A stretch of 64,000 nucleotides of DNA, taken from positions 5,475,830 to 5,539,829 of the forward strand of contig OY992538.1 of NCBI GenBank assembly GCA_963921195.1, in the 5' to 3' direction. The notes below the pieces were generated by a model. It saw nothing but the letters and a program-made list of their open reading frames with translations. It ran no database searches and had not been told where the DNA came from. Shown here in pieces: positions 20,701-31,135 of the stretch. Position numbers and translations under genes: made by a program. Numbering within the stretch: position 1 is the stretch's first letter; every line of letters begins with the position of its first letter. This DNA comes from Pegoplata infirma. Taxonomy: Eukaryota; Arthropoda; Insecta; Diptera; Anthomyiidae.

Positions 20701-22113
20701 AATGCCCGAGTAAAAAGGAATTTATATAAATGTATATTATTTTATATGTTTTCATAAAACCATATAAAACTATATGAGTCAAAGTATAAAATTATATCTC
20801 ACTTTGAAATTTTCCAATTTTTTTTAATGGTATGATATACAATCATATCTAATTATATTGTTCATAATATATTAATATAAATTGTAGATGTAATCATACG
20901 TTGCACATACAACTTAATCCGATTTCATACATTATTATACGTGACTTTCTATCTAATTATGTATAAAACTTTACTAAACAAAAAATCCAGTATCAATTTA
21001 TGTATAATTATATATGACTAATATAATACCATTTAAAACTATATATGGTTCCATACTAAAAAAATTTCCAACAAAAATAATAGATATAATTATATGTGTC
21101 TTAAACGATAACATATCTGTGTTTGTATGGTACTATATATACGCAAATTTCGTCTAAACTCAATATATATTTATAAATGGTCGCATATGTAATGGAATAT
21201 ATATTTTGATATAATCATGTATAAAAAAAATATTTTTTTGACCAAACAACTAGCCATATATAATTATATATGCCAGTTAGGGTGGGGCGATTTGAACATC
21301 TTAATGGGCGCTTCGCGTTTCTGATTCTTGGGATTGTACTGAGCAAAAAAGTCAACTAGACCATACGTCTACGGTGAAAATCGAGCCTCCCGATTTTGAC
21401 TTGAAGTTTTTTCTCAGACTTTATTTTTTTGGAAAATTTGCAAATTTTCTTGGGCTCATATTTCGTAAACTATTTGAAATTTTGACTTATTTTCAAAAGT
21501 AAATTTGTAGCTATTGTCTCGGGCTACAATTTCTCTGAACATATTACTTAGAAAAAACTTCGTTTTCATGATCAAAAAGTAGAAAATGTAGAAAATTCAC
21601 CACTTTTTGTAATTTTTTTTGGATATTTTGGCCTATAACAGCCAAACCATTGAGATTTTCGATCCAATACTAAGACAAAAATTGTAGCCAAGACAATAGT
21701 AAAGAACTCTCTAGTACATTGAAAAAGCATTAGAATTCTCCTTCAGGCATTTTTGGCCGTGTGAAAATGCAAATTTTTTGTAAAAATATTGATAAATTAC
21801 CATTTTCAGTTGTTCATAGCGCAAAATCATAAAAATGTTCTATTTCTTATTTTTTCCACTTTTTTTATCCAAAAATATAATGTTTTTTTTTTGTTTTGTT
21901 CAATATTTATTTTGAAAATTCATTTAAAGTACAAAGTAATTGTATTGGTAGAGAAAAGGTATGAATCAAGAAGAATTCCAATTTAATGTATTTTTCATTC
22001 AAAGATTGCCTTCCAAATCTTTTCGAGATTCCATACCAGGCTCTTTCTTTCGGCCTTCAGATACAGATGCCATTATACCTTCACGGTTTATGTCGATTGA
22101 GCGCTTATGCCTT

Positions 22114-22274
22114 TATGATACTTGCTTGTTTCAAGTTACTTGTTGCTGCATTTATTAGGGTTTTTCTATGTGAATTTCGATAAATTTAAAATTTTTGGTT
22201 TAAGTTATCGAAATTTTTATAGAAAAACCCTAATAAATGCAGCAACAAGTAACTTGAAACAAGCAAGTATCATA
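22114..22274. repeat. Near-perfect 72-bp inverted repeat (hairpin)
   Basis: TATGATACTTGCTTGTTTCA at the left is matched by TGAAACAAGCAAGTATCATA at the right. The arms pair through CTGCATTTATTAGGGTTTTT and the TTCGATAA/TTATCGAA step around a loop of about 15-20 nt. Transcription would give a long hairpin. Confidence 0.8.
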
Positions 22275-22300
22275 CGCACTTTAGCAACACTAGCTAGTAT

Positions 22301-22368
22301 TATGTAGTATGGCAATACCGGAAAAAAAGTAGTAGTATGTAGTATGGCAATACCGGAAAAAAAGTTTT
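22301..22368 (+). repeat. 35-bp tandem duplication
   Basis: TATGTAGTATGGCAATACCG followed by GAAAAAAAGT occurs twice, 35 bp apart, without differences in this core. Confidence 0.85.
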
Positions 22369-22570
22369 CTGCGTTTATTCAGATAGCAGCACTTGCTAGT
22401 AAGACCTTAGTAGCACACTAAATTTTAGAACCTCTATAACTAAATTTTGCGTGGAAAATTTCCAAATTTTATTTTATGTATATGTAAGATATTGGATAGT
22501 TCTTACGAGTGTACTGATCATTTCATAGTTATATGAGCAGTATTTGCTGAGTTATTTGAGCCTTCACTAA

Positions 22571-23158
22571 CAAGGGAAGTATCTCAACCCTTATGAACCG
22601 ATTTGCCTGAAACTTAAAATATATATAATAGAGACAATTCTAAGGTTGGGGTGTCTCGGCTTATCGGCCATATCGGGAATTAAGGGGTTCAAAACATGGG
22701 TCAAAAAATGGCGAAAAAATCGTTTTTTGGATTTTTCAGCCATTTCTTTTTAAGAAACTATATGGTGTTTTCATATGAGAAGAAAGGTTTTTTTAATGCC
22801 CATCCAATGGTGGCATAAACTTGTAAAAAATCGGCTTCTTTAAATATTTTTTTCAGAAAAATGTGTAAATTTTGGGGTGTACTTATGTGAAGACATAGAC
22901 CTACGATATCCATATGGATAAGAAATAATCCTTATTAAATTTAAGTCGACCCGTATTTTTGCCCTAGACGATATTCCTGTTAGTTCGGAAGTTATCAAAA
23001 TTTTCCCGAAGGTCCACATGGTTTCATAAGGGGACAACGAAATTTTTAAACACCGATATGGCCGATAAGCCGAGACACCCCAACCTTAAAATCGTCTCTT
23101 TAATATATATTTTAAGTTTCAGACAAATCGGTTCATAAGGGTTGAGATACTTCCCTTG
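22571..23158. mobile_element. MITE with CAAGGGAAGTATCTCAACCC ends, possible TAA duplication
   Basis: The arms are inverted for about 120 bp, from CAAGGGAAGTATCTCAACCC through GGGGTGTCTCGGCTTATCGG on the left to their complements on the right. TAA flanks both ends, compatible with a 3-bp PIF/Harbinger-type duplication but short enough to be chance. No coding capacity. Confidence 0.7.
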
Positions 23159-24083
23159 TAAGTCTTAGTAACACCTCAAGAATATTAGTAATATTCTTGA
23201 GCTGATATTAAAGACTGGCGCTCTCTAGGAGTCAGTAGAAGAACTAAATTTGTTTTATCTCTATATTATAAAGTCTCTGGTGATCGTTTACAATAAACTA
23301 ACAAAAATGCGTTAAATGAACTTAAAACAATACAAGAATAAAAAATAAGAATAAAAATAAATAGAATAAAATGAAATAAATAAATAAATAAATAAATAGA
23401 ATAAAAATATGTAATAGAACATTTTTATGATTTTGCGTTATGAACAAATGAAAATGGTAATTTATCAATATTTTCACAAAAAATTTGCACTTTCACAAGG
23501 CCAAAACTGCCTGAACGATCATTCTAATGCTTTTGCGATGTACTAGAGAGTTCTTAACTATTGTCTTGGCTACAATTTGTGTCTTAGTATTGGATCGAAA
23601 ATCTCAATGGTTTGGCTGTTATAGGCCAAAATATCCAAAAAAAATTACAAAAAGTGTTGAATTTTCTACATTTTTGACTTTTTGACCATGAAAACGAAGT
23701 TTTTTTTAAGTAATATGTTCAGAGAAATTGTAGCCCGAGACAATAGCTACAACTTTACTTTTGAAAATAAGTCAAAATTTCAAATAGTTTACGAAATATG
23801 AGCCCAAGAAAATTTGCAAATTTTCCAAACAAAATAAAGTCTGAGAAAAAACTTCAAGTCAAAATCGGGAGGCTCGATTTTCACCGTAGACGTATGGTCT
23901 AGTTGACTTTTTTGCGCAGTACAATCCTAAGAATCAGAAACGCGAAGCGCCCATTAAGATTTTTTTCCTTCCTTACTAATCGCCCCACCCTAATGCCAGT
24001 ATTTCAAAATTTATTTTTGTGTGTCAACATATATGGTTATACAAAACTTTTTATTGGATCATATAAGATTACATATGATTTTT

Positions 24084-24705
24084 GGGAACCCGAGTTCGAT
24101 TCCCGGCCCAGTCGAGAAAAAAAAAGTTTTTTTTTATTTTTTTTTTAATAGAAAACACTTTTTTATTGCGTTTAATTTTTTTAGAACTAAAAAATTTTCA
24201 TTTTTGGAATTTTTGCAATCATTTTTAAAAAATTATTTTTCTTTTATACAGTTATATATAACTATATTTGATTTATTATAAAATTATCTATAATTTTTGG
24301 GAACCCGAGTTCGATTCCAGAAAAAAAATATATTTTTTTTATTTTTTTTAAATAGAAAACACTTTTTTATTGCATTTATTTTTTTTAGAACTAAAAATTT
24401 TTCTTTTTTTGAATTTTTGCAATCATTTTTAAAAAATTATATTGCTGTTATATAGTTATGTATAACTATATTTAATTTATTATAAAATTATCTATCATTT
24501 TTGGGAACCCGAGTTCGATTCCAGAAAAAAATATATTTTTTTATTTTTTTTTTAAATAGAAAACACTTTTTTATTGCATTTGTTTTTTTAGAACTTAAAA
24601 AATTTTACTTTTTGAATATTTATATTGCATTTATATAGTTAATAATAGCTATATTTGGTTTAAATTATCAAATTATCAATGATTTTTGGAACCCGATCTC
24701 AAATC
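24084..24705 (+). repeat. Tandem array of about 200-bp units carrying a tRNA T-arm-like B box
   Basis: GGGAACCCGAGTTCGATTCC begins units at 24084, 24299 and 24503, and a decayed GGAACCCGATCTC at 24688. Each is followed by a T-rich stretch, ATAGAAAACACTTTTTTATT, TTAGAAC and an AT-rich segment with TATATAACTATATTT. GAGTTCGATTCC fits the internal B-box promoter consensus of RNA polymerase III (GGTTCGANTCC). The first unit extends to GATTCCCGGCCCAGTCGAGA, closer to a real T arm plus acceptor. Confidence 0.65.
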
Positions 24706-25048
24706 TAATTCTGATTTCCTGATTCCATGAAAAATTTAAAATTTATAAGCCAAAGTCTTTTTTCACTTTGGAAGCCTATGACTTGGAAATAAGGCATACC
24801 GCTACATTAAAATTATTGTTTAAGCTTACCATGGAGGCCCCTAATAGCGCTGTACGTCATTCCAATTTTTTTTTTTTTTGCAAATTTTATCAAAAATTTT
24901 CTAAGTCTTTTTGAAAATTGTGTACAAGTGAATAACATATTTAATTGGATGTAATCATATATTACTATATGTTAGATCAATTTGATATAATTAGATACGA
25001 TCAATTTATTTAAAACTAAGTCTTTTAAAGTTGTTATTTGCTAACAAC

Positions 25049-25137
25049 GTCCGCTGGTCTAGAGGGTAGAGATTGCGATTACAAAACGGAAGACTTGTGG
25101 TTCTAATCTCCGTCCGTTCGAAGTTTTTTTTTTTTTT
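25049..25137 (+). other. tRNA-like sequence with A box, B box and T-run
   Basis: TGGTCTAGAGGGTAGA (25055-25070) resembles an A box with D-arm, and GTGGTTCTAATCTCC (25097-25111) a B box about 42 bases on, as in tRNA genes. A run of 14 T follows at about 25124. The expected acceptor-stem strands (CGTCCGC and CGTCCGT) do not pair, and the anticodon arm is poor. It is therefore a tRNA relic or tRNA-derived (SINE-like) head rather than a working tRNA. Confidence 0.45.
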
Positions 25138-25246
25138 ATTTATTTTCAGTTTGACATTATTATATCTAAAAATAAATCTAAAAATAGAAAAAATTTTTGG
25201 ATAAAAATGTATCCAATAATTTTTTTATAAAATCAAGATATCAGAT

Positions 25247-25560
25247 ATTATAAGATAACTTTGGCGCGGCCAAATTTCGGATGAAATTACATTATATAAT
25301 ATCCAATTTAATATAAAATCATGATATTGGATATTTTAAGATAACTTTGGCGCGGCCAATTTCCGGATGAAATTACATCTTATCATACCATATTTAATAC
25401 AAAATCATGACAATAGATAATTTGGGATAACTTTGGCGCGGCCAATTTCCGGATGAAATCACATACAATCAAATATTAAACTGTAACTTCATATATTATA
25501 AGATGTTATGAGTTAACTTTGGCGCGGCCAATTTTCGGATGAAATTTAGCAAAATCAGAT
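25247..25560 (+). repeat. 86-bp tandem array with TTTGGCGCGGCCAA
   Basis: TTTGGCGCGG begins at 25260, 25346, 25432 and 25518, exactly 86 bp apart. Each is followed by CCAATTTCCGGATGAAAT (or a close variant) and an AT-rich half. The conserved GC-rich core stands out sharply from its AT-rich surroundings; it is near palindromic and fits the E2F site consensus TTTSSCGC. Confidence 0.85.
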
Positions 25561-26105
25561 CCAATAAATTATATATAATTTTATAAGATAACATGTTTTA
25601 CCATACAATTTTTTTTTACTCGGGTGATCAAGGTTTATGAATAGCCTGATGATTCGTTCTGATTTGACCAGTACATGTACAGATTTTAAATCAGGTGTAC
25701 TGATTAAAAAACTATGTACACTCAAAACAAGTAGAAAAGTTAAATTCGACTTGCCGAATCTATGAATACCCACCACTCTGCATTTTTTAAAGGATAGTGC
25801 AATTTTTACCGGAAAAAAAAATAACAATTTTGATTAGAAATATTTTATTTTGAGTAAAAAACTCTTTTTTTGTTATTTAAAAAAAAAAAGAAAAATTACT
25901 AATTTTTTTTGAGTGTAAAATTTTTTTCGAATGTAATGTTTTTTTACTGTAAACATATTTCTGAGTGAATGCTCGTACGTATGTACGTACACAAAATATT
26001 GTAATTTTTGTAAAAACAAACTAAATTTTTTTTTGAGTGTAAAAATTTTTTTGAGTGTAAAATTTTTTTCGAGTGTAATTTTTAAGTTACCTATGCTTTT
26101 AAAAC

Positions 26106-26628
26106 CAGAGACCATAACAGTTATGAGATTTATTGAAAAAAATCAAATTTAACTGTTCAAAAATATTTGTTCAAATAAAAATTAAAAATAACAGTTTGAA
26201 ATGATTTATATAAATATCTGTTCAAAATAACAGAAATTATCAAAAACTCTTTGAGCCTTAAAAAACTTGAGTTGTTAAAATAAAACTAAAATAAACGCAC
26301 GTAAAGGAATCCTTTTGATAGCCAATACTTAAATCATTGATTTAAATATATAAACTTTGTTTGAATTTTTTTAAAATAACTGTTATAACAGTTATTTACT
26401 CCAATAAATATAAAATAAAAGTTTTTTTAGATTGTTTGAACAAAAAGTTTTTAATAACTGTTATTTTATACAGTTATTGTAAAAATTAAAAAATAAAAGT
26501 TATTGCAAATTTAAACACGGTACATCTCTAGACGTCCTTTTATATATAAAATACTTCGTTTGGACAACATTCGTTTAATGATTTTGTTAAAACAAAAATA
26601 TACATATAACTGTTATATATGGTCTCTG
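26106..26628. mobile_element. Non-autonomous hAT element, 523 bp, 8-bp target duplication
   Basis: Ends CAGAGACCATAACAGTTAT and ATAACTGTTATATATGGTCTCTG-like on the right (17-18 bp inverted). The perfect 8-bp direct repeat TTTAAAAC lies at 26098-26105 and 26629-26636. The interior repeats AACTGTTAT/ATAACAGTT many times, as expected of subterminal transposase-binding sites. Confidence 0.88.
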
Positions 26629-26789
26629 TTTAAAACTAAACAAGTTTAAAAAGCATTGCTTTAAAACTAAACAAGTTTGAAAAGCATTGTTAAGTTACTA
26701 CCAATGCTTTTAAAACTTGTTTAACACGTGGCATTTAAGATGAAACTAATCTGAAATTCAGGGTTTTGCTTATAACTTTTGAACCACTG

Positions 26790-27763
26790 CACAGTGGCCG
26801 AAACACCCAATCTAGCGGCGCTTAATTCGGAAATGTAAAATAATAAAGCCCAATGCATATTTGTGATTATAAAACTTATAAAGAATTTAATTTTTAACCA
26901 TATTTATTTATTTCAGTGTTTTTATGTGTTTTCGGAAATTTATGTGAATATCGGGAGGGTGGTCAGTATTAGGACTAGAAGTTAAAATGTTTCGATTCCG
27001 TTAAAATTTAAGGTGATTATTTATGGCTACAAAAAAAATTTAACAGTCGAATTTTAAGAGGATATTTGTTAAAATACTATTGTTAGGGGTTTTTAAGTAA
27101 AACTGGAGGGGGAAATTAACATGGGGGCTATGGGATAACATGGACCGATTTTGTCAAAAATTTAATACTTAGGTTTTGTTCTTTCGATAAAAAATCTTAA
27201 ATTTCAAATTTTAGTCAAATCGATCGAAAATTGTGGTCTTTATCGCGTTTATACTGTTTATTTGGACAGGAAGATGGACCCTGAAAAACCGAACAACTTG
27301 CGCGAACTAGCACGTCATACTGAAACGTCACAACAAAAATAACCCAAAATAATAAACACAACTGGAATTGGACCGAATACGATCGAATTTCAAAAGTTGC
27401 AGTCCATGAGACTATAGTTTATATCACACATATCAACTTCTATAATGAACTAATAATAAACTAGTTAAACATACCTTTTACTTTCAATTAAAACTTTTTG
27501 GCTCAAAATGTATAAACAATTGACTTAAAAGTGTCAAGAAAAACTCACTGAGTAATTAGGCCCCAAATTCCTTTAATACACTTGCTGCAGAAAATGTTTA
27601 TTTGATAGCTTACAGCTGTGCGAATATTGAAAGCAAAACAAAAGTAAAAACGTAAATTTTTTCTGTAAAGTATAGGTAAACGATGCAGTGCAAAAGCATT
27701 AATCGTTCTAAATTTTTAAATTTTGACTTGAGCGCCGCTAGATCAGTGATTTCGGCCACAGTG
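26790..27763. mobile_element. Transib-like element, 974 bp, CACAGTG terminus and 5-bp duplication
   Basis: Left end CACAGTGGCCGAAACAC; right end, read inverted, CACTGTGGCCGAAATCAC; both continue to ATCTAGCGGCGCT. Flanks are CACTG (26785-26789) and CACTA (27764-27768). Other INE copies read CACTGGACCG at the target, so the right copy carries one later substitution. CAC termini with 5-bp duplications are the signature of Transib elements. No transposase is visible; the middle includes INE-like sequence (GGACAGGAAGATGGAC). Confidence 0.78.
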
Positions 27764-28129
27764 CACTAGACCGATTGAGCTGAAATTCACTACCAAACAG
27801 ACCTGGGGAAGGGCAAAGATATATGCCGAGCTTCAGCAGTCTCATTATTATCTTTAGAAAGTTAGCATGTTTTTTATCTCGTAAATACGCGAAAAACCCT
27901 TGCCGAAATTTACTCTTTTGCTCATAACTTTTGAACCACTGGACAGATTTGGCTGGATTGCAATACCAACCTGACCAGGTAAATTACTAACATATATGCC
28001 AAACCTCAGTAGCCTCTGTAAAGTCTTTCGTGTTTTCTACGGACGGACAGACAGACGGACGGACGGACTGACGGACGGACGGACATCGCTAGATCGACTT
28101 AAAATCGATCGAGGATCATGAATATATAT

Positions 28130-29055
28130 CGTGAACCTATATTCAAAATATGCCAACTCAAATTTGACGGAAATGAGTTTCCGATGGCAAATAGCTCCCC
28201 TACGTAAAACCTATCTCCCATAAAAATTTCAGAGCAAACAAATAATTTGTTGTCGTTTTACATCCATTTTTGTTATTCTGCTAACTCAAAGTACATATTT
28301 TTTTAGTGGAAATAAATGCCAACTCCCATTGTAAATTTCCAAAAATTTTTCAAAAAATTTTTTAAAAATATTAGAGCACATATCTTATTGCATTTGCCAT
28401 GCTGAACACGAATCTTGCAAAGATTTTGATATCTAATGACTGGTTCTCGAGATATTGCCATTTTAAAAATATCGGTAAATAGTGTTTGCAAAAAAAAAAT
28501 TGCTTATATTTACAAACTTTTAAACTATTTATCAGATTGAAACATTATGAATGGGGCAAATAAAGTCAATGATATAAGTTTTCAAAATAGCTGGTTTGGA
28601 GTGACCCTATTGCAATACAGCATGAGTTACAGAGTGCCAAAGTTGACCACCCTGAGATTAAAAGGCTTTTGGAGCTAGTAACTTTTAAAAATATGCAAAG
28701 ATTTTTAATTTTTTGTTCAGTTTTTCCAATTACCGTACTAAGGATAACAAAAACCAAAAAAAAAAAAAATTTTTAAATTTTTCCAAAAAAAATGTATTTT
28801 TATTTTCCGACAAAATATGCCAACTCTAAAAAAATATTTGTTTTTTGATATAGTAATAAATGCCATCTCTGAAAAATACGCAAACAAGTGCAAAATATGA
28901 AAATTTTTGCATAGGTAAAAATTGTTTAGAATATTTAAAACATCTTGTGGAAGGTACATTGTTTATTTTTGCAATAATATGCGAAATAACTAGTTTTTTA
29001 GCTCTCCTGAACAGTAAGCTTTTTCGAGTTGGCATTTATTGAATATAGTTCGACG
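28130..29055. mobile_element. 926-bp element with CGTGAACCTATATTC ends in the INE TATATA site
   Basis: Left CGTGAACCTATATTCAAAAT then ATGCCAACTC; right, inverted, CGTCGAACTATATTCAATAA then ATGCCAACTC. ATGCCAACTC recurs several times inside. Flanks are AATATATAT and ATATACTTT; the duplication is ATAT or shorter. Target and first dinucleotide are the same as for the MITE at 14940-15195. Confidence 0.75.
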
Positions 29056-29324
29056 ATATACTTTATGGGGTCCTAGACCAATATTTCGATGTGTTACAAA
29101 CGGAATGACAAACTTATATATACCCTCTATAACTAGAGCGGAGGGTAAAAAAATAATTTTAAGTTCAAATAAAGCTCCATTATCTCTTTAATGCGTGAAA
29201 ACTTTATCAGATTTGATGGAAATCATAGTGTTTTGAGTGTTAGATCCTTCTTTGTTTAATAGATCGTCTCCTGCCGTAAATAAATTGCATAAAAATCAAA
29301 AATCAACATATGAGATACCTTCCT

Positions 29325-29465
29325 TGTAAGAGTGTCTGGTTTGATAAAAAAACACTTGTCATTTGTCGATATAAACTCTTGAAAACTTCTAGTGTATTTG
29401 CTAAGATCTAAAACAAAAAGTTTGTTTAAAATTTTTACTTACAAGGAAGGTCTTTCAATAGGTAC
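29325..29465. repeat. Short inverted repeat with CTTCCTTGTAAG
   Basis: TACCTTCCTTGTAAG at the left pairs with TTACAAGGAAGGT at the right around about 100 bp. It could be the two ends of a decayed MITE related to the CAAGGGAAG group. Confidence 0.45.
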
Positions 29466-29652
29466 CTAACGGTTTTCATTAAACTTGAATACATTGTAGA
29501 GATGGAAAACGAAGTAAGAGGTCAATTCTCAGCTTAAGTTTTTTTTTTTTATTTTTCCTCTAAAATGAAATTGGTCCTCTAAATAATCAGAAACATTTAT
29601 AATGGATTTTTTCCTACGTAGTATAGTCAAACTTTCTGGGCTACTATGAAAA

Positions 29653-29808
29653 GACATTCCTTGTCAGTTATAAGAGTTATACAGCCTATAAAAATTTTCA
29701 TAAAGTTATATGTCAGGCATCATATTGTTGCTATAACAATCAACATAAGTGTGTAGTGTTGGTTTTAAGTTTTTATTATAATGAGGTTAAGGTGTCACAA
29801 GGAATGTC
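29653..29808. repeat. Short inverted repeat with GACATTCCTTGT ends
   Basis: GACATTCCTTGTCA is matched by TCACAAGGAATGTC with one mismatch across 156 bp. A small MITE is possible. The flanking 29810-29925 is a TGTA/TATG-rich low-complexity tract. Confidence 0.5.
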
Positions 29809-29925
29809 AACTCATATGACATATCCTATCTATGTATACGTATGTGTGTACAGTGTACACGTGTGTATAATCAAAGTGCTTGTGTATGTATGTGTATAAA
29901 AAGTAATGAGTATGTATGCTTACGA

Positions 29926-30540
29926 ATAATTTTTAAATCTTCTTAAATTCAATTATAATTTTAATTTAAAATATTTAATTAAAAATAAATATATACAATA
30001 TACAAAATATATATCTAAACAATAAAATTAACATAAACATTAAAAAAAATATATAACAAAAAAAGATAAATTAACAGCAAAAAATTCTAAAGAATTTTCA
30101 TTCTCATCCCACATTTACTTGTATTTAAATAATAAAAAAAAGAAATATGCTTTAAATCTATAGAAAATAAAATAAAGATATTTTTTTCTTTGTTTTTACT
30201 TATGTTTTTGTTTACATAGCCAGTTTTGACAGTTCATCATTGTAAAATTAAAAATTTAATGTAGGCCTGACTAAATGACATTGATGTATGAAATAAAAAG
30301 CATAATATTTATTATAGAATTTGTGGGTTTTTTAACAGTTTTTTTTTTTTATCTACGTCGTAGAGCAAAGTTTTTTTAAAGGTTTTACTTTAATAGATTT
30401 ATTTTTTTGTTGCTTTTTTTTAAAAAGAAAATTTGAAAAGAGGATACTTTAACTTTAAAAATTTAAGAACTATTTGAATGAAAGGGTAAAGTACAACATT
30501 TTTTGAAAGAAAAAATTAAATTCAGATTAATTTTAAGTAA
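29926..30540. other. AT-rich stretch, nothing recognisable
   Basis: Low-complexity A/T sequence without open frames of coding quality, repeat ends or structured RNA. Probably intronic or intergenic. Confidence 0.55.
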
Positions 30541-30548
30541 AAAATAAA

Positions 30549-30978
30549 AATTGTTTTATTCGACCTTTAAAATATTATATTTTGAGTTGTTTTTTTCAGC
30601 TCGAGGTCATTATTTCCTTTACTAATTAAAACTATAGAATAAATTTCAAGAAAATTATTTTTCTGTTTTAAATTTATTTATGTTGGTAATTTTTGCAAGA
30701 CATTATCTACACATGTTTCGGAATTTGTCAAATTTCATTGTCAAGATTATTTAGCAAATATAAAAACCCTATACTACAAGTAGCAAAGGAAATTTAATGA
30801 CAAATCGGTAATGATCAAACTAAAATATTAACAGATATTCGACTCTACTTAAAAGAAGAAAATTCTCGTAAGTTATTCTATAGGAATATCATAGTTTTAA
30901 TTAGTAAAGGAAATAATGACCTCGAGCTAGAATAAACCTATTCAAAAGATAATATTTTAACGGTCGAATTAAACAATT
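30549..30978. mobile_element. Inverted-repeat element with ATTCGACC ends and GACCTCGAGCT arms
   Basis: Outer ends AATTGTTTTATTCGACC and GGTCGAATTAAACAATT are inverted, and TTAAAATATTA follows on each side. Further in, AGCTCGAGGTCATTATTTCC pairs with its complement, including TTTACTAATTAAAACTAT. A decayed hammerhead-like stem lies at 30716-30744. The TTATTCGACCTTT and GAGCTCGAGGTC words also precede the element at 10277, so both belong to one family. Confidence 0.75.
30716..30744 (-). ncRNA. Decayed hammerhead-like motif
   Basis: On the minus strand, GAAA (30719-30716) is preceded by an 18-base segment of one base, 7-nt stem, 3-nt loop and 7-nt stem (GAAATTT/AAATTCC, one mismatch), as in the other copies. 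The seven bases at the CTGATGA position read TTGACAA, three transitions away, so the core is lost or degenerate. Confidence 0.3.
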
Positions 30979-31094
30979 TTTTTTTTAATAAAAATTAATC
31001 AGAACTTTTTCGATTTTTTAAATATTTTCCAATAATTTTTGAGCCGGATTTGCTCAAAAAAATTCGGACATGATTTTTGGTTGAAAAACGTATT

Positions 31095-31135
31095 TTTTCA
31101 AACTTTGACCGCTGGTTGACGACTGAAGATGCCCT
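31095..31135 (+). repeat. TTTGACCGCTGGTTG repeat fragment
   Basis: TTTGACCGCTGGTTGACGAC followed by TGAAGATG recurs at both ends of the inverted repeat at 50918-51332, with one difference. It is one arm end of the same family; the partner arm is missing here. Confidence 0.6.

Larger units (their letters stand above)
21278..23992. mobile_element. Long-inverted-repeat hAT-like element, 2.7 kb, 8-bp target duplication
   Basis: Ends are TAGGGTGGGGCGATTT and AATCGCCCCACCCTA, with the perfect 8-bp direct repeat ATGCCAGT at 21270-21277 and 23993-24000. The arms are inverted for about 570 bp (21278-21850 against 23411-23992) with few differences. An 8-bp duplication suits hAT (or P-like) elements; no transposase was seen. 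The core holds a hairpin, a 35-bp tandem duplication and a nested MITE. Confidence 0.85.
20705..25624. mobile_element. AT-rich element with CCCGAGTAAAAA ends, interrupted
   Basis: Starts CCCGAGTAAAAAGG and ends TTTTTTTTTACTCGGG. The left part (20705-21277) is rich in ATATAATTATAT-type palindromic words. The right part (24001-25624) has the same composition plus two tandem arrays and a tRNA-like sequence. A 2.7-kb element with an 8-bp duplication occupies 21278-23992. Another right end of the family is at 45186-45475. No reliable target duplication was found, so joining the two outer ends into one element is an inference. Confidence 0.6.
25727..29150 (+). mobile_element. INE element interrupted by three nested transposons
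   Basis: Opens AACAAGTAGAAAAGTTAAAT with a start hairpin like CGACTTGCCG. It contains repeated TTTTTTTGAGTGTAAAA words, two TTTTGAACCACTGGAC-type segments, a GACG-rich microsatellite (28039-28084) and ACATCGCTAGATCGACTT, and ends near GGAGGGTAAAA. Insertions at 26106-26628, 26790-27763 and 28130-29055 each have their own ends. Deleting them rejoins the INE sequence in register with the other copies. Confidence 0.8.

Noticed and set aside
25049..25137. Functional tRNA gene
   Set aside because: Acceptor strands are not complementary and the anticodon arm is poor; called tRNA-like only.
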